Of a stretch of 6,067 bases of DNA, positions 1 to 5,509 are shown one piece after another; position 1 is the first letter of the stretch; the number at the start of each line of letters is the position of its first letter. This DNA comes from an uncultured Helicobacter sp. (GTDB lineage: Bacteria; Campylobacterota; Campylobacteria; Campylobacterales; Helicobacteraceae): assembly GCA_947179285.1 (NCBI GenBank), contig CAMXAV010000054.1, forward strand, positions 1-6,067. The letters are read 5' to 3'. A program made the translations under genes and the position numbers. The notes below the pieces were generated by a model, which was given only the letters and a program-made list of their open reading frames with translations, had not been told where the DNA came from and did no database searches.

Positions 1-288
1 ATCACGTACGATGTGGCTTGGGACTATGTGCAATGGCTTTTCGAGAATCTCGGCGGCGCGTGCGCGCTTTATGGTCGGCAAAACACGATTCTTATGCGCT
101 TGGGGCTGCTCGAGGTTTTCGAGCGCCTTGTTTCTGGGCTTTCGCCACAAAGCAGGGAATACATTCATTATGCCTCGATTCTCAAAACATTGATTGCGCC
201 CACGCTGCTAGGCGAGCGATTCAAAGCCGCGCTTTTTGTTGCAAGCGCGCTGCAAGCAGACTTTGACGCTTTTTTGCAAACCCCTTGA
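1..288 (+). CDS. C-terminal fragment of an unrecognised protein
   Basis: The frame is open from the left edge and ends at a TGA (286-288), giving 95 visible residues of a protein whose N-terminus lies outside the window. I do not recognise the family. The fragment is soluble-looking and mostly helical in pattern, with aromatic residues near the visible start (WDYVQWLF) and an alternating hydrophobic pattern to the end. It has no Cys cluster, signal peptide, clear membrane segment or recognisable catalytic motif. The GTG at 13 is not needed as a start, because the frame continues upstream. The reading frame is supported by running uninterrupted to a stop just where a tRNA promoter begins, and by codon use like its neighbours. 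The stop codon lies inside the -35 box of the tRNA promoter, so the gene ends exactly at the next unit. Two other frames are also open over part of this stretch, so the choice of frame is likely but not proven. Confidence 0.6.
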   Translation: MTYDVAWDYVQWLFENLGGACALYGRQNTILMRLGLLEVFERLVSGLSPQSREYIHYASILKTLIAPTLLGERFKAALFVASALQADFDAFLQTP

Positions 289-313
289 CAAATGCAAAAA
301 AATGCGATACAAT
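285..313 (+). promoter_or_regulatory. Sigma70-type promoter of the tRNA-Asn/tRNA-Val unit
   Basis: A perfect TTGACA -35 box (285-290) is followed, after 17 bases, by a TACAAT -10 box (308-313). Transcription would start near 319-321, about 15 bases before the tRNA-Asn. The -35 box overlaps the TGA stop of the preceding gene. Epsilonproteobacterial promoters often lack a conserved -35 box, so a full one is a sign of a strong stable-RNA promoter. This is a prediction from sequence only. Confidence 0.75.
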
Positions 314-335
314 GCGATTTCTACTTTATGCATGT

Positions 336-410
336 TCCGGATTAGCTCAGCGGTAGAGTAGGTGGCTGTTAACCACTTGGTCGCAGGTTCGAATCCTGCA
401 TCCGGAGCCA
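336..410 (+). tRNA. tRNA-Asn (anticodon GUU)
   Basis: This is a 75-base cloverleaf including an encoded CCA (408-410). The acceptor stem pairs TCCGGAT (336-342) with ATCCGGA (400-406), followed by discriminator G407. The anticodon stem pairs GGTGG with CCACT around the loop CTGTTAA, placing anticodon GTT at 368-370, which reads Asn codons. The D-loop (AGCTCAGCGGTAGAGTA) and the T-arm (GGTTCGAATCC) are canonical. It is followed after 24 bases by tRNA-Val, and the two are probably one transcript from the promoter at 285-313. Confidence 0.97.
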
Positions 411-434
411 TATCTCCCTTGATGTCTTGCATGT

Positions 435-510
435 GGTCGCGTAGCTCAGTTGGTAGAGCACTACCTTGACATGGTAGTGGTCGCTGGTTCAAGTCCAGTC
501 GTGGCCACCA
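435..510 (+). tRNA. tRNA-Val (anticodon GAC)
   Basis: This is a 76-base cloverleaf with encoded CCA (508-510). The acceptor stem pairs GGTCGCG (435-441) with CGTGGCC (500-506), including two G-U pairs, and the discriminator is A507. The anticodon stem pairs CTACC with GGTAG around the loop TTGACAT, giving anticodon GAC at 468-470 for Val codons GUC and GUU. The T-arm contains GGTTCAAGTCC. There is no separate promoter in the 24-base spacer after tRNA-Asn, so co-transcription and processing are likely. Confidence 0.97.
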
Positions 511-558
511 TGTGCGCATATCGAAATGTTACAACCCGAAACAAATTTTTGATTGTAT

Positions 559-631
559 CGCGGCTTTTTTCGCGCCCCGTTTTATGCCGCAAAAGCCCGT
601 GTTTTGCGCCATTGCCGCGTTTTTTCGCGCC
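559..631 (+). repeat. Pair of direct repeats TTTTTTCGCGCC with CGCG flanks
   Basis: The 12-base sequence TTTTTTCGCGCC occurs at 565-576 and again at 620-631, 55 bases apart. Each copy is also flanked by a CGCG pair, CGCG-8 bases-CGCG in the first (559-574) and CGCG-T6-CGCG in the second (616-629), so each could form a weak 4-bp hairpin with a T-rich loop. Function is unknown. They could be part of curved DNA upstream of the por promoter, weak terminators of the tRNA unit, or a chance product of biased composition. Confidence 0.5.
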
Positions 632-685
632 GCTTTTGCTTCTCTATTTCCCAAAAATTACAGCGCTTTTTAAGGGCGACTTGCC

Positions 686-700
686 TAGAATGGTTATTAT
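686..700 (+). promoter_or_regulatory. Possible -10 region of the por operon promoter
   Basis: Two -10-like hexamers lie just before porC: TAGAAT (686-691) and TATTAT (695-700). The first would start transcription near 698 and give a leader of about 26 bases. The second would start near 707 and give about 17 bases. Neither has a recognisable -35 box, which is usual for Helicobacter promoters, where AT-rich tracts upstream replace it. Which hexamer is used cannot be decided by reading. Confidence 0.4.
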
Positions 701-712
701 ATGAAATAAAAA

Positions 713-718
713 AAGGAG
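713..718 (+). promoter_or_regulatory. Ribosome binding site fixing the porC start
   Basis: AAGGAG lies five bases before the ATG at 724. It selects this ATG over upstream in-frame TTG/ATG codons, which have no such site. Confidence 0.85.
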
Positions 719-723
719 AAGCT

Positions 724-1284
724 ATGCTAGAGATTCGGTGGCATAGCCGCGCAGGACAAGGTGCGGTTACGGGCGCAAAAGGGCTGGCTGATGTCTTTGC
801 CAAAACGGGCAAAGAGGTGCAGGCTTTTGCGTTCTATGGTTCAGCAAAACGTGGCGCAGCAATGACGGCATATAATCGTGTCGATGACAATGAGATTCTG
901 AATTATGAGAAATTTATGAGTCCCGATTATGTCTTGGTTATTGACCCGGGATTGGTTTTTATCACCAACATTTGTGAGAACGAGAAGCCCGAGACGCAGT
1001 ATATCATCACAACACACCTAACAAAAGAGCAGCTTGTCGAGCGCAAGCCCGAGCTAAAAGGCAAGAAAGTCCATACACTTGATTGCATCAAAATCTCGCT
1101 CGAGACAATCGGCAAATCTGTCCCCAACGCGCCCATGCTCGGCGCGCTCATCAAGGTTTCGGGGGAATTAGAATTGGATTTTTTTCTTGAAGCTTTTAAG
1201 AAGGTTTTAGGCAAAAAACTCCCGCAAAGTGTCATTGACGCAAACATGGTCGCCATTACACGCGCGTATAACGAAGTCTCTTAA
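724..1284 (+). CDS. porC: Pyruvate:flavodoxin/ferredoxin oxidoreductase, gamma subunit
   Basis: This 186-residue protein is the gamma subunit (PorC, also called PorG) of the four-subunit pyruvate oxidoreductase. The complex converts pyruvate and CoA to acetyl-CoA and CO2, passing electrons to flavodoxin or ferredoxin in the cytoplasm. The sequence shows the family's N-terminal RxGQG motif (RAGQG, residues 9-13, in a W-H-S-R-A-G-Q-G context), a YGSAKRG segment (38-44) matching the usual YGxExRGG region, and a C-terminal PNAPMLGAL stretch (134-142), all characteristic of this subunit. The length fits the family. The ATG at 724 is chosen because of AAGGAG at 713-718 and because homologues begin at the same residue; an upstream extension in frame is rejected. 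It is the first gene of a porC-porD-porA-porB operon. Its TAA stop (1282-1284) is embedded in TAAGGAG, the ribosome site of porD, which suggests translational coupling. Confidence 0.95.
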   Translation: MLEIRWHSRAGQGAVTGAKGLADVFAKTGKEVQAFAFYGSAKRGAAMTAYNRVDDNEILNYEKFMSPDYVLVIDPGLVFITNICENEKPETQYIITTHLTKEQLVERKPELKGKKVHTLDCIKISLETIGKSVPNAPMLGALIKVSGELELDFFLEAFKKVLGKKLPQSVIDANMVAITRAYNEVS

Positions 1285-1288
1285 GGAG
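1282..1288 (+). promoter_or_regulatory. Stop codon of porC fused to the porD ribosome binding site
   Basis: The heptamer TAAGGAG contains both the TAA stop of porC and the Shine-Dalgarno AAGGAG (1283-1288) of porD. The spacing of five bases points to the ATG at 1294 rather than the GTG at 1288, which would lie inside the site. A terminating ribosome would sit on the next initiation site. Confidence 0.8.
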
Positions 1289-1293
1289 TGCAA

Positions 1294-1698
1294 ATGCAAA
1301 ATCTGAAAGGTTGGAATGAATTTGAAATTGGGACATTATTGTTCCCATTCGAGAAAGAGGCAAACGAGAATCTAGGCAAGCATGCGAGCGAGCGCGCCTA
1401 CCGCAAAGACAGCTCCTACACCGCGAGCGTGGCGCATTGGCGCGTGAATAAGCCCGTCTATAACCATGACCATTGCATCAATTGCTTCAATTGTTGGGTG
1501 TTCTGCCCTGACGCGTCCATTTTGGCACGTGATGACAAGATGAGCGGCGTGGATTATGTCCATTGCAAGGGCTGTGGCGTCTGTGCGCAGGTTTGCCCCA
1601 CAAACCCCAAATCGCTCATTATGTTTTCAGATTACACGAGCGAGCAAGACGCGCTTGCGCAGTGGCCTGCAAAAGAATCAAAAACAAAGGAGGCATAA
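1294..1698 (+). CDS. porD: Pyruvate:flavodoxin/ferredoxin oxidoreductase, delta subunit (2x[4Fe-4S])
   Basis: This 134-residue protein is the ferredoxin-like delta subunit of the pyruvate oxidoreductase. It carries electrons from the catalytic alpha/beta part to the external acceptor. Two CxxCxxCxxxCP motifs are intact: Cys61, 64, 67 and 71, then Cys91, 94, 97 and 101, each followed by Pro. By family knowledge the two sets bind two [4Fe-4S] clusters, with the fourth Cys of each set ligating the other cluster. An N-terminal extension of about 55 residues precedes the ferredoxin fold, as in Helicobacter PorD, and a short Lys/Glu-rich tail ends the protein. The start at 1294 fits the Shine-Dalgarno at 1283-1288; the GTG at 1288 would add two residues and overlap it. 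The TAA stop shares its last base with the ATG of porA (TAATG), a one-base overlap. Confidence 0.95.
   Translation: MQNLKGWNEFEIGTLLFPFEKEANENLGKHASERAYRKDSSYTASVAHWRVNKPVYNHDHCINCFNCWVFCPDASILARDDKMSGVDYVHCKGCGVCAQVCPTNPKSLIMFSDYTSEQDALAQWPAKESKTKEA
1686..1693 (+). promoter_or_regulatory. Ribosome binding site of porA inside the porD coding end
   Basis: AAAGGAGG lies within the last codons of porD (Thr-Lys-Glu-Ala), four bases before the porA ATG at 1698. It decides the porA start against a long in-frame extension beginning at 1563, which lies wholly inside porD. Confidence 0.85.
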
Positions 1699-2921
1699 TG
1701 GCAGCAAAAATGGAACTGCAAACCACAGAGGTTTGGGACGGCAATATGGCAGCCACACACGCAATGCGGCAGGCGCAAATCGATGTAGTCGCCGCCTATC
1801 CAATCACACCTTCAACACCCATCGTCCAAACATACGCGAGCTTCTTGGCAGACGGCTATGTCGATGGCGAATTTGTGATGGTCGAGAGTGAACATGCCGC
1901 GATGAGCGGTTGCGTGGGCGCAGCTGCTGCGGGTGGGCGCGTTGCAACAGCGACAAGCTCGCAAGGCTTTGCGCTCATGGTCGAGGTGCTCTATCAGGCG
2001 TCTGGAATGCGCTTGCCCATTGTGCTCAACCTCGTCAATCGCGCGCTTGCAAGCCCGCTGAATGTCAATGGCGACCATTCCGATATGTACCTTAGCCGCG
2101 ACACAGGCTGGATTAGCCTCTGCGCCTATAACGCCCAAGAAGTGTATGATTTGAATCTCATGGCATTCAAGATTGCCGAAGATTTAGCCGTGCGCCTGCC
2201 TGTCATCGTGCATCAAGACGGCTTCATCTGCTCACACACAGCGCAGAGTGTGCACCCATTGCAAGACGATGTGGCTTATGGATTCATCGGCGATTACAAG
2301 CCCAAGAATCCCTTGCTCGACTTCGAGCACCCCGTGACGTATGGTTCACAAACGGAGGAAGATTGGCATTTCGAGCACAAAATGCGCCAACACCATGATT
2401 TAATGGAATCTATCCATGTCATCGAGCGCATTTTTGACGAGTTCCAAAAGCTCACAGGCAGGCGCTACCGCGCGGTTGAGGAATACGACATGGACGATGC
2501 CGATGTGGCGATTGTCGCGCTTGGCACGGCTGTGGAATCGGCGCGCTTTGCCGCAAAAGAAGTGCGCAAAAAGGGAATCAAGGCAGGTGTTGTCGCGTTG
2601 CGCGTGTTGCGTCCGCTGCCTTATGCCACGTTTGGCAAGGCGCTTGCAAAGGCAAAGGCTGTCGCGTTTCTCGACAGAAGCTCGCCCGCTGGCGCAATGG
2701 GAATGCTCTATAACGAAGGCGTGGCGGCGCTCTATCAGGCTGATGGCGCGCACAAAACGATTGTGAGCAACTATATCTATGGGCTTGGCGGGCGCGACCT
2801 CAAGCAATCGGACATCATCGATGTGTTTCAGACGCTCAACAAAGACGCGCAAAGCGGCAAACGTAGTGTGCCCACACAGCAGTTTATCGGGCTTCGCGGC
2901 GCACAAATCGGCTTTTTCTAA
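1698..2921 (+). CDS. porA: Pyruvate:flavodoxin/ferredoxin oxidoreductase, alpha subunit
   Basis: This 407-residue protein is the alpha subunit, which with PorB forms the thiamine diphosphate catalytic centre. The N-terminal pyrimidine-binding domain carries YPITPSTP (34-41), the Glu-rich VESEHAAM segment (62-69), whose Glu is expected to activate the cofactor, and a TATSSQG stretch (84-90). The central part holds RALASPLN and DHSDM (126-130). The C-terminal transketolase-like domain runs from about residue 265 (DDADVAIVALGT) through LRVLRPLP (301-308) and DRSSPAG (326-332) to YGLGGRD (361-367). The length is typical of an archaeal-type split alpha subunit. Substrate specificity is inferred from similarity to Helicobacter PorA and from operon order; related 2-oxoglutarate oxidoreductases (Oor) have a different gene order and sequence. 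Its TAA (2919-2921) overlaps the porB ribosome site. Confidence 0.95.
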   Translation: MAAKMELQTTEVWDGNMAATHAMRQAQIDVVAAYPITPSTPIVQTYASFLADGYVDGEFVMVESEHAAMSGCVGAAAAGGRVATATSSQGFALMVEVLYQASGMRLPIVLNLVNRALASPLNVNGDHSDMYLSRDTGWISLCAYNAQEVYDLNLMAFKIAEDLAVRLPVIVHQDGFICSHTAQSVHPLQDDVAYGFIGDYKPKNPLLDFEHPVTYGSQTEEDWHFEHKMRQHHDLMESIHVIERIFDEFQKLTGRRYRAVEEYDMDDADVAIVALGTAVESARFAAKEVRKKGIKAGVVALRVLRPLPYATFGKALAKAKAVAFLDRSSPAGAMGMLYNEGVAALYQADGAHKTIVSNYIYGLGGRDLKQSDIIDVFQTLNKDAQSGKRSVPTQQFIGLRGAQIGFF

Positions 2922-2925
2922 GGAG
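2919..2925 (+). promoter_or_regulatory. Stop codon of porA fused to the porB ribosome binding site
   Basis: TAAGGAG again combines the stop of the preceding gene with AAGGAG (2920-2925), five bases before the porB ATG at 2931. It is the same junction design as at porC-porD, consistent with coupled, balanced translation of the subunits. Confidence 0.8.
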
Positions 2926-2930
2926 ACATT

Positions 2931-3875
2931 ATGGCAGAAATTAAAAACCTTAAACAATACTCACGCGCCCGTGAACGTTTCGAGGGCGCGCATCTCTTGT
3001 GCCCCGGTTGTGCGCATGGCATGATTGTTCGCGAGGTGCTCAACGCGACCGACAACCCCGTTTTCATCGCCGCCTCGACAGGCTGTATGGAAGTCAGCAC
3101 GGCTGTTTATCCGCACACATCATGGGACACACCGTGGATTCATATCGGCTTTGAGAATAGCTCGACAGCCGCTGGTTGCGCCGAAGCGATGTATAAATGC
3201 TTGGAGCGCAAGGGCAGGCTATATAGCGACAAAAAGCCCAAGTTTGTCGCCATTGGCGGCGATGGCGCGACTTATGATATTGGATTCCAATTCATCAGCG
3301 GCACATTTGAACGTGGGCACAACATCACCTATGTTTGCCTCGATAACGAAGTCTATGCCAACACAGGCGGGCAGAGAAGCGGCAGCACCCCCTTTGCGGC
3401 AAACACGACAACAACGCCGGCGGGGCGCTTGAGCTATGGCAAAAAAGACCGCAAGAAAGACATCTTGGCGATTATGGCGGCGCATGGCTCGCCCTATGTC
3501 GCGCAGGTTGCGCCCAACAAATGGAAAGACATGGCGCAAAAAATCAAACGTGCAATGGAGACAGAGGGACCAACATTCATCAATGCGATGAGCGCATGCA
3601 CGACAGAATGGCGCTTTCCGTCCAACACAACCGTTGAGGTGAGCGACTTGGCTGTCGATTCGCTCGTGTTCCCGCTCTATGAAATCGTGAATGGTTGCGA
3701 GCTCAACATCACCTATCGTCCCAAAAAGGTGATTCCCGTGCGCGATTATCTCGCCGTGCAGGGACGATTCAAGCATCTCTTCACGAAAGAAAATGAGCAC
3801 ATCATCGAGCAATGGCAAAAAGAAGTCGATGCGCGTTGGGAGCGGTTGCAGCGCCGCGAAGAGGCACGTGTGTAA
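2931..3875 (+). CDS. porB: Pyruvate:flavodoxin/ferredoxin oxidoreductase, beta subunit
   Basis: This 314-residue protein is the beta subunit, which binds the diphosphate end of thiamine diphosphate and the proximal [4Fe-4S] cluster. Cluster ligands are visible as Cys24 and Cys27 (LCPGCAHG), Cys52 (STGCME) and probably Cys223 (SACTTEW). The thiamine diphosphate and Mg motif starts at GGDG (109-112) and ends about 28-33 residues later with DNEVYANTGGQ (138-148), a near-universal signature of this subunit. The length is normal, and the C-terminus after about residue 290 is charged and probably helical. The ATG at 2931 is placed by AAGGAG at 2920-2925. It is the last gene of the por operon; downstream there is no strong terminator, and the next gene on the plus strand, gltA, begins 350 bases later with its own probable promoter. 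Confidence 0.95.
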   Translation: MAEIKNLKQYSRARERFEGAHLLCPGCAHGMIVREVLNATDNPVFIAASTGCMEVSTAVYPHTSWDTPWIHIGFENSSTAAGCAEAMYKCLERKGRLYSDKKPKFVAIGGDGATYDIGFQFISGTFERGHNITYVCLDNEVYANTGGQRSGSTPFAANTTTTPAGRLSYGKKDRKKDILAIMAAHGSPYVAQVAPNKWKDMAQKIKRAMETEGPTFINAMSACTTEWRFPSNTTVEVSDLAVDSLVFPLYEIVNGCELNITYRPKKVIPVRDYLAVQGRFKHLFTKENEHIIEQWQKEVDARWERLQRREEARV

Positions 3876-3885
3876 AGCACGTGTA
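3864..3885 (+). repeat. Short direct repeat GCACGTGT straddling the porB stop
   Basis: GCACGTGT occurs at 3864-3871, in the last codons of porB, and again at 3878-3885, just past the stop. The core CACGTG is itself palindromic. The pair is 14 bases apart and may be a small duplication or a binding site; a chance origin is possible. Confidence 0.4.
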
Positions 3886-3889
3886 TAAT
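3884..3889 (+). promoter_or_regulatory. Consensus TATAAT box after porB, facing right
   Basis: A perfect -10 hexamer sits nine bases after the porB stop, with TG immediately before it. No -35 box is seen at the usual distance, and the nearest plus-strand gene, gltA, starts 335 bases later. If active, the transcript would run antisense through tRNA-Ser. It may simply be chance. Confidence 0.25.
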
Positions 3890-3898
3890 GTGTGAAAG

Positions 3899-3911
3899 CG
3901 CGAGTGTCGCG
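3899..3911 (-). terminator. Small hairpin beyond the 3' end of tRNA-Ser
   Basis: CGCGA (3899-3903) pairs with TCGCG (3907-3911) around a three-base loop. On the minus strand the stem is followed by CTTTC, a weak T-rich tail, and it lies 42 bases past the tRNA-Ser 3' end. It could end the tRNA transcript, or that of por on the other strand, but the stem is short and there is no true T-run. Confidence 0.3.
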
Positions 3912-3952
3912 AGGCTTGCGGGCGCACAAGAGGAATGCGAGAAAACAGGGAA

Positions 3953-4040
3953 TGGCAGACAGAAGGGGATTCGAACCCCTGAAGGCTTGCACCTTACACG
4001 CGTTCCAGGCGTGCTCCTTCGACCACTCGGACACCTGTCT
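3953..4040 (-). tRNA. tRNA-Ser (anticodon GGA)
   Basis: On the minus strand this is an 88-base class II tRNA with encoded CCA (complement of 3953-3955). The acceptor stem pairs AGACAGG with TCTGTCT, the discriminator is G, and the T-arm is AGGGG-TTCGAAT-CCCCT. The anticodon stem CACGC/GCGTG encloses the loop CTGGAAC, so the anticodon is GGA (complement of 4004-4006), reading UCC and UCU. A long variable arm, typical of tRNA-Ser, follows the anticodon stem. It lies between two plus-strand units, convergent with porB and divergent from gltA. Confidence 0.97.
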
Positions 4041-4048
4041 ATGCACAC

Positions 4049-4077
4049 ATTGTAACGCAGAACGATTGAAACAAACT
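4049..4077 (-). promoter_or_regulatory. Probable promoter of tRNA-Ser
   Basis: Read on the minus strand, TACAAT (complement of 4049-4054) matches the -10 box, and a weak -35-like AGTTTG (4072-4077) lies 17 bases upstream. Transcription would begin near 4041-4043, leaving only one to three bases before the mature tRNA 5' end. The same TACAAT hexamer appears in the tRNA-Asn and gltA promoters of this window. Confidence 0.5.
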
Positions 4078-4102
4078 TTAAAGCAGAATCTTTGGGTATG
4101 AA

Positions 4103-4111
4103 TGCTACAAT
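4103..4111 (+). promoter_or_regulatory. Extended -10 promoter of gltA
   Basis: TGCTACAAT is an extended -10 element (TGN plus TACAAT at 4106-4111). No good -35 box is seen, as is usual for Helicobacter housekeeping promoters. Transcription would start near 4118, giving a gltA leader of about 107 bases. The element is back-to-back with the tRNA-Ser promoter. Confidence 0.6.
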
Positions 4112-4152
4112 ATCCTTTGATTTTGTTTGTGCAATCTTTCTTTTAATGCGTA

Positions 4153-4196
4153 TTTTAGCAAAAAGCTGACAAACTAAAAGCACCTGTTTTGGCAGG
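4153..4196 (+). other. gltA 5' leader with two small inverted repeats
   Basis: Within the predicted gltA leader, TTTTAG (4153-4158) can pair with CTAAAA (4174-4179) over a 15-base loop, and CCTG (4183-4186) can pair with CAGG (4193-4196) over a six-base loop. Both are weak. I recognise no known riboswitch motif. Confidence 0.3.
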
Positions 4197-4213
4197 GGCA
4201 ATCTCATCTATTC

Positions 4214-4219
4214 AAGGAG
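4214..4219 (+). promoter_or_regulatory. Ribosome binding site fixing the gltA start
   Basis: AAGGAG lies five bases before the ATG at 4225. It decides against a 12-residue in-frame extension starting at 4189, which has no ribosome site and overlaps this one. Confidence 0.85.
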
Positions 4220-4224
4220 TATCA

Positions 4225-5508
4225 ATGGCGACAGTAACACTGATTAACAACGAAACAGGCGAAAAGTTCGATTTTGACATGATTGAATGCACGCGAGGAC
4301 CAAAGGCTGTGGATTTTTCAAAGTTGTTTGAAAAGACCGGAATCTTCTCGTATGACCCCGGCTATGGCTCGACAGCGGGCTGCCAAAGCACGATTAGCTA
4401 CATCAACGGGCAAGAGGGGCAGCTGCTCTATAAGGGAATCCCAATCCAAGATGTTGTGGATAAATATTCTTTTACCGATGTTGCGAAACTACTCATCACA
4501 GGCGAAGCGCCCAAAGACAAAGACGAATCTGCCGAGTTCGAGCTCGAGTTGCGCCACCGCTCGTTTCTGAATGAACGGCTCATCAATATCCTCTCGGCTT
4601 TCCCTGACAGCGCGCACCCAATGGCGAACCTAAGCTCGGCTGTTGCGGCTCTTTCGACATTCCATTATGACTATCGCGACCCCGACAATCGCGAGGAATA
4701 CCAAGTCATGGCGCGCCGCATTATCGCAAAAATCCCTACGCTCGTTGCGTTTTCGTATCGCCATGCGATTGGCGCACCGTTCATCTACCCCGACATCTCA
4801 CGCGGCTATGTCGAGAATTTCCTCTATATGTTGCGCGCCTATCCGGGCAATCGCCTCAAATACACCAAAAATGGCGAAACCGAAATCACGCCTCTCGAAG
4901 TCGAGGCGCTCGATAAAATCTTCACCCTGCACGCAGACCATGGGCAAAACGCCTCGACAACGACCGTGCGCAATGTCGCCTCGACAGGCGTGCACCCCTA
5001 TGCGGCGCTTTCGGCTGGAATCAACGCGCTTTGGGGACCATCGCATGGCGGCGCGAACGAAAAAGTGCTCGACCAATTGCGCGAGATTGGCGATGTGAAA
5101 AATGTTGGCAAGTTCATCGAACGCGTGAAAGACAAGAGCGACCCATTCCGACTCATGGGCTTCGGACATCGTGTGTATAAAAGCTACGACCCCCGCGCAA
5201 AGGCGATTAAAAACCTCAAGAATGAGCTCAACAAGAAGGGAATCAAAATGGACGCGCGGCTTAGCGAGATTGCCGAGGCGCTCGAAGAAGTCGCATTGAG
5301 CGATGAATACTTCATCAAACGTGGGCTCTATCCCAATGTCGATTTTTACAGCGGAATCATTCTCACAGCGCTCAAGATTCCCGTTTCGCTCTTCACCCCT
5401 ATCTTCGTGATTGGGCGCATGCCCGGCTGGAGCGCGCAACTCATCGAACATCTCAAGAATCCACACGCGCGCATCACGCGCCCCCGACAAGTGTATGTCG
5501 GCAAATAA
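4225..5508 (+). CDS. gltA: Citrate synthase
   Basis: This 427-residue protein is a citrate synthase, condensing acetyl-CoA with oxaloacetate to citrate at the entry of the TCA cycle, in the cytoplasm. The length is close to that of the E. coli enzyme, and the N-terminal domain (roughly the first 60 residues, ending in the [15 protein letters not shown] region) is the form found in hexameric Gram-negative enzymes. The catalytic set aligned to E. coli is present: His274 in WGPSHGGAN, His315 in [14 protein letters not shown], and Asp373 in NVDFYSGI. The oxaloacetate-binding His239 in [11 protein letters not shown] and Arg324 are also present. Near the C-terminus, [13 protein letters not shown] and RPRQVYVG are typical. 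Hexameric form and NADH sensitivity are family inference only. The gene has its own probable promoter and a 107-base leader, follows the por operon that supplies acetyl-CoA, and is followed after one base by an oxidoreductase gene. Confidence 0.97.
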   Translation: MATVTLINNETGEKFDFDMIECTRGPKAVDFSKLFEKTGIFSYDPGYGSTAGCQSTISYINGQEGQLLYKGIPIQDVVDKYSFTDVAKLLITGEAPKDKDESAEFELELRHRSFLNERLINILSAFPDSAHPMANLSSAVAALSTFHYDYRDPDNREEYQVMARRIIAKIPTLVAFSYRHAIGAPFIYPDISRGYVENFLYMLRAYPGNRLKYTKNGETEITPLEVEALDKIFTLHADHGQNASTTTVRNVASTGVHPYAALSAGINALWGPSHGGANEKVLDQLREIGDVKNVGKFIERVKDKSDPFRLMGFGHRVYKSYDPRAKAIKNLKNELNKKGIKMDARLSEIAEALEEVALSDEYFIKRGLYPNVDFYSGIILTALKIPVSLFTPIFVIGRMPGWSAQLIEHLKNPHARITRPRQVYVGK

Positions 5509-5509
5509 C

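Larger units (their letters stand above)
511..723 (+). other. Non-coding stretch between tRNA-Val and porC
   Basis: This 213-base stretch holds no gene I can support. The porC frame is open through part of it (from a TTG at 553), but the resulting residues are basic, rich in Phe and Arg, and not part of the PorC family. It carries repeated runs of T or A set between GC-rich blocks, a direct repeat (565-576 and 620-631), an 8-base inverted repeat (GCAAAAGC at 589-596 with GCTTTTGC at 632-639), and the probable por promoter near its right end. No clear stem plus T-run terminator for the tRNA unit stands out; one of the T-rich blocks may serve. Confidence 0.6.

Noticed and set aside
589..639. 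Inverted repeat GCAAAAGC/GCTTTTGC as a terminator
   Set aside because: The 8-bp arms are separated by 35 bases and no T-run follows the right arm, so it is a poor intrinsic terminator.
553..723. In-frame upstream extension of porC from a TTG at 553
   Set aside because: It has no ribosome site, its residues are composition-driven (Arg/Phe-rich) and unlike PorC, and a good AAGGAG points to the ATG at 724.
1563..1697. In-frame upstream extension of porA inside porD
   Set aside because: It lies wholly within the porD cluster-binding region in another frame; PorA homology and the ribosome site at 1686-1693 place the start at 1698.
2400..2957. Minus-strand open frame opposite porA
   Set aside because: It is a shadow of the conserved porA C-terminal domain without coding features of its own.
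3219..4046. Long minus-strand open frame across porB and tRNA-Ser
   Set aside because: It runs through a complete tRNA and antisense to a well-conserved protein; its Cys/Arg/His-rich residues are a by-product of porB codon use.
3892..4101. Small plus-strand open frame of 69 residues over tRNA-Ser
   Set aside because: It is mostly the reverse complement of the tRNA and has no ribosome site.
4189..4224. Twelve-residue N-terminal extension of citrate synthase
   Set aside because: It has no ribosome site before it, while AAGGAG at 4214-4219 and normal family length support the ATG at 4225.
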